A stretch of DNA of 64,000 nucleotides from CAINVV01 sp037137375 (GTDB lineage Bacteria; Bacteroidota; Bacteroidia; Bacteroidales; Prolixibacteraceae), in NCBI GenBank assembly GCA_037137375.1, contig JBAXKJ010000010.1, positions 1 through 64,000 of the forward strand, read 5' to 3'. How positions within the stretch are numbered: the stretch's first letter is position 1; every line of letters begins with the position of its first letter. The notes beneath the pieces were generated by a model. It ran no database searches and had not been told where the DNA came from. It was given only the letters and a program-made list of their open reading frames with translations. A program made the position numbers and the translations under genes. Shown here piece by piece: positions 61,260-64,000 of this stretch.

Positions 61260-64000
61260 AACAAATGAAAATAGATTTCCGGAGAATTTTTGCAGTACTG
61301 GTTCTACTTGTCTACTCTTTGGTTCTGGTTGCCCAGACCCAACAAATCACAGTAAAAGGTACAGTAACTGATATAAAAAAGCTCCCATTACCGGGTGCAA
61401 GTGTGGTTGAACGTGGAGAAAACAATCGTTTGATTGGTGGAACTGTAACTGATATGAATGGAAATTTCCAACTCAAAGTAACAAATTCGGAGGCAACACT
61501 GGTATTTACTTTCATTGGTATGATTCAGCAAATTATCCCTTTGAAAGGAAGAACGGTGCTCAATGTGACGTTGGAAGATGAGACTATCTCCCTTGGTACC
61601 ATTACTATAGTAGGAGCAGTTAAGGCTGATGTCGTTAACAATGGATTTATGCAAGTAGAAAAGCGTAACGTTGCTTCTGCCTCAGTTTCCATTAAGATGG
61701 AAGAAATCAAAGAGTTGCCAGCCGCTTCAGTCGAAGAGTTGCTCGATGGCCGGGTATCTGGATTAATGGTTTCCATGAATTCAGGGGATCCTGGATCCAG
61801 TGCTACTATACAACTGCGCGGAGCAGGTTCTTTAGGTTTGAATACCCGGCCACTCATTGTCGTTGATGGGATACCCTGGAAAGATCAAATGCCTGCCGAT
61901 CAAGATCTTACGTCATCGGAATCCATTAGTAACTTACTAAATATTTCCCCTACTGATATTACCAACATTGAAATTCTTAAAGATGCTGCCGCTACTGCCG
62001 TATTTGGATCTGAGGGTTCTAACGGGGTCATTGTAATTACAACCAAAAGAGGAAATAAAATGAAACCTCAGGTTTCTTTTACTTCCAAGCTCTCAGCCAC
62101 TCAGGCTCCAAAGATGCTTCCCCTGCTCAATGGAACACAGTACAAAACTATGATGCTTGAGGCCTATCAAAACCGCTTTTTCATGGAGAAAACCCCTGAA
62201 GATCTTTTTCTGGAACCTGGGAGTTATAACTATGAGAATTACAATAACAATACGGATTGGATAAAGAAGGTTGGACATTTAGGTTACCAGACAGATAATA
62301 ATTTGTCGATTCGTGGTGGTGGAGATGCTACCGGTTATTCCATCAGTCTGGGATATCTCAATGAGCGGGGAACTACCATTGGGACAGATTATTCACGGAT
62401 TAACGGACGATTGGCGTTCGATTATAAAGTTTCTGATAAGCTGAAATTTCTTTCAGACTTCGCCTATGTCCATGGCGTTAAGGATGAGAATACTTCTTCA
62501 CTGATAAGTATCGCGAACGTGATTGCACCAATTAAACCGGTATTTTTTCAGGATATTTTTGGAAATGATACCTTTTACTATTTTTTAAATCCATCAGGAT
62601 ATCAGGGGAATGTTGTAAATCCTGTTGCGACAGCTGCTCTGGCTTCAGCTTCAACAACAAGCGATCAATTGAACAGCAGTGTTCAGGCTGAATTTCGCCC
62701 GCTTAAAGATCGAAACAAACTGTTTATATCAAGTTTGTTCTCCTTGCAGTATAATAATTCCGAGAACAGTAAATTTCTTCCCCGTTCTGCAACCGGCAAG
62801 GATTACAATTTTTCTACCATTTCAAGTGGGATAAATACAGCGACAACTTTACCACAATATGGATTAAGTATCTATCAAAAGAACTGGATAACCTATAATC
62901 TGCGCAGTGATAAACATCTTATCATGCTTGGCGGAGGAACGATTATGAGGCAGAATACCTCGGAAAGCATCTCCATTGTAATGGATAATCTTCCTTCTGA
63001 ATATATTACTGATCCTTATTCCAGTAAAATATTTTCCACTCTGACCTCTTCATCAGCACTTGACCGTTCAATTTCTTTAACCTCTCAAGGTATTTATACC
63101 TATGGGGACCGATATTCTATTCAGGGGATATTCAGAAGGGATGGTAGCTCAAACTTTGGGGGAAGGAATCGTTTTGGGAATTTCCCCTCCTTGTCTGGTT
63201 TTTGGAGACCATCTTCAGAGCCCTTCCTTAAGGATCAGAAGTGGTTGAATGATTGCAAGATCCGGTTTTCCTGGGGACTTACAGGAAGGGCACCGGGTGC
63301 ATCTTCGAATTATGCAACTTTTAGCTCCAATACCCCCTATGGTGATATGGTAGGTGTAAAGCCAAATAATTTTGAGCTATCCAACCTTCGTTGGGAAAAA
63401 ACCACACAACTAAATATTGGCTTAGACTTCGCGGCTTTTGATAATCGATTGTCATTGACCGCAGAGCTTTACGACAATACCACGCGTGATTTATTGTGGA
63501 GCAGGCCTGTTCCGACCAATTCGGGATTTGCGACAGCGAGTCAAAATTTTGGTGCCCTTAATAACCGGGGTGTTGAAGTTGAATTGTTCGGAATAATTTT
63601 CAAAAACAAGGACTGGAGGATCTCCACCGGATTAAATGTTTACAAAAACAGGAGCCTGATCCTTTCATTGCCCGGGGGAAATGAGATATCAAAACAGACC
63701 TCCATCGGCAATGGCATGATCATTCAACGGGTAAAAGTTGGGGATAGTTTCGGTACATTCTATGGTTTCAGATATAAAGGGGTTTTTAAAGCCAATGAGG
63801 ATGCTTTTTTAAGGAATAACGATGGCAGTTTCGTTACAAATTTGTCTGGAGAAAAAATACCTATTCGTTGGAACAACAAAGACGGCGTTGCTTTTCAGGG
63901 AGGTGATGCAATCTATGAAGATATAAATAATGATGGGGTTATTAATATGCAGGATGTCGTAAAAATTGGTAATTCAAGTCCGCTTTTTGCAGGTGGTTTT
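61256..64000 (+). CDS. SusC/RagA family TonB-linked outer membrane protein, 3' end outside window
   Basis: The open frame covers 915 codons without interruption to the window edge, so the gene is partial only because of the cut. It has a signal peptide (about 1-27), a carboxypeptidase-regulatory-like domain (ITVKGTVTDIKKLPLPGASV), plug motifs (LRGAGSLGLNTRPLIVVDGI, LKDAAATAVFGSEGSNGVIV) and the start of the barrel. It is the second SusC of the window. ATG 61256 overlaps the stop of the fasciclin gene; an in-frame ATG at 61265 is an alternative. A susD-like gene is expected just beyond the window. Confidence 0.93.
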   Translation, partial: MKQMKIDFRRIFAVLVLLVYSLVLVAQTQQITVKGTVTDIKKLPLPGASVVERGENNRLIGGTVTDMNGNFQLKVTNSEATLVFTFIGMIQQIIPLKGRTVLNVTLEDETISLGTITIVGAVKADVVNNGFMQVEKRNVASASVSIKMEEIKELPAASVEELLDGRVSGLMVSMNSGDPGSSATIQLRGAGSLGLNTRPLIVVDGIPWKDQMPADQDLTSSESISNLLNISPTDITNIEILKDAAATAVFGSEGSNGVIVITTKRGNKMKPQVSFTSKLSATQAPKMLPLLNGTQYKTMMLEAYQNRFFMEKTPEDLFLEPGSYNYENYNNNTDWIKKVGHLGYQTDNNLSIRGGGDATGYSISLGYLNERGTTIGTDYSRINGRLAFDYKVSDKLKFLSDFAYVHGVKDENTSSLISIANVIAPIKPVFFQDIFGNDTFYYFLNPSGYQGNVVNPVATAALASASTTSDQLNSSVQAEFRPLKDRNKLFISSLFSLQYNNSENSKFLPRSATGKDYNFSTISSGINTATTLPQYGLSIYQKNWITYNLRSDKHLIMLGGGTIMRQNTSESISIVMDNLPSEYITDPYSSKIFSTLTSSSALDRSISLTSQGIYTYGDRYSIQGIFRRDGSSNFGGRNRFGNFPSLSGFWRPSSEPFLKDQKWLNDCKIRFSWGLTGRAPGASSNYATFSSNTPYGDMVGVKPNNFELSNLRWEKTTQLNIGLDFAAFDNRLSLTAELYDNTTRDLLWSRPVPTNSGFATASQNFGALNNRGVEVELFGIIFKNKDWRISTGLNVYKNRSLILSLPGGNEISKQTSIGNGMIIQRVKVGDSFGTFYGFRYKGVFKANEDAFLRNNDGSFVTNLSGEKIPIRWNNKDGVAFQGGDAIYEDINNDGVINMQDVVKIGNSSPLFAGGF

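Noticed and set aside
1..64000. CRISPR arrays, insertion sequences or prophage
   Set aside because: No spaced direct repeats of CRISPR size, no transposase or integrase-like protein and no phage structural genes were seen; DUF3850 alone is not enough to call a mobile element.

Overview
The window looks like a chromosome segment of a free-living, glycan-degrading Bacteroidota, probably of the Bacteroidales/Marinilabiliales type. The evidence is SusC/SusD pairs, two T9SS type A sorting domains, a hybrid two-component regulator (HTCS), A-rich ribosome-binding regions instead of strong Shine-Dalgarno sites, and several matches to the Bacteroidota promoter element TAnnTTTG. The genus cannot be fixed from the sequence alone.

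Layout. Positions 1-12.9 kb hold housekeeping and envelope genes: the 5' part of a tRNA-Gln, a DUF2723/GT117 protein O-mannosyltransferase-like membrane protein, a polysaccharide deacetylase, an ExbB/ExbD pair, an MMPL/RND transporter, an exported TIM-barrel isomerase-like protein, an oligopeptidase B-like S9 peptidase and a membrane-anchored MutS-like ATPase. Positions 13.1-49.4 kb form a large polysaccharide utilisation locus (PUL). It opens with an unusual membrane-spanning regulator (outer LamG/kelch-like sensor, inner SARP/BTAD-type DNA-binding part), then SusC, SusD and a DUF3823 lipoprotein. A strong terminator hairpin follows. After it come two GH71/99-like proteins (one with a T9SS tail), a GH67/GH20-like protein, GH92, GH95, an exported Gfo/Idh/MocA oxidoreductase, a metallophosphoesterase, three S1 sulfatases and a tandem beta-helix lyase-like protein. 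The last block holds an aldo/keto reductase and an enolase-superfamily dehydratase with Tat-like leaders, a Sec-exported lactonase, a truncated RraA-like gene, a bile-acid-symporter-family permease, an ABM-domain protein and a DUF3850 protein. Positions 49.5-64 kb hold a T9SS Asp-box beta-propeller protein on the minus strand, a large HTCS, a heparinase II/III-like protein, a four-repeat fasciclin lipoprotein and a second SusC that runs off the window.

How it may work together (inference). GH92 plus GH99-like enzymes point to alpha-mannose linkages, GH95 to alpha-L-fucose or galactose caps, and three sulfatases to sulfate esters. The first PUL therefore most likely targets a sulfated, fucose- and mannose-containing glycan of algal/diatom or animal origin. 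SusC/SusD import the oligosaccharides. The reductase-lactonase-dehydratase-permease block resembles a non-phosphorylating sugar oxidation route (sugar to lactone to aldonate to 2-keto-3-deoxy-aldonate, then uptake), but its enzymes carry export signals, which would place it outside the cytoplasm. The HTCS probably controls the second PUL at 56.5-64 kb, and the SARP-like membrane regulator the first.

Three gene remnants lie within or between PUL genes: a GH99-like start before GH92, a signal peptide with a nonsense codon before GH95, and the RraA fragment. They suggest the locus has been reshuffled recently.
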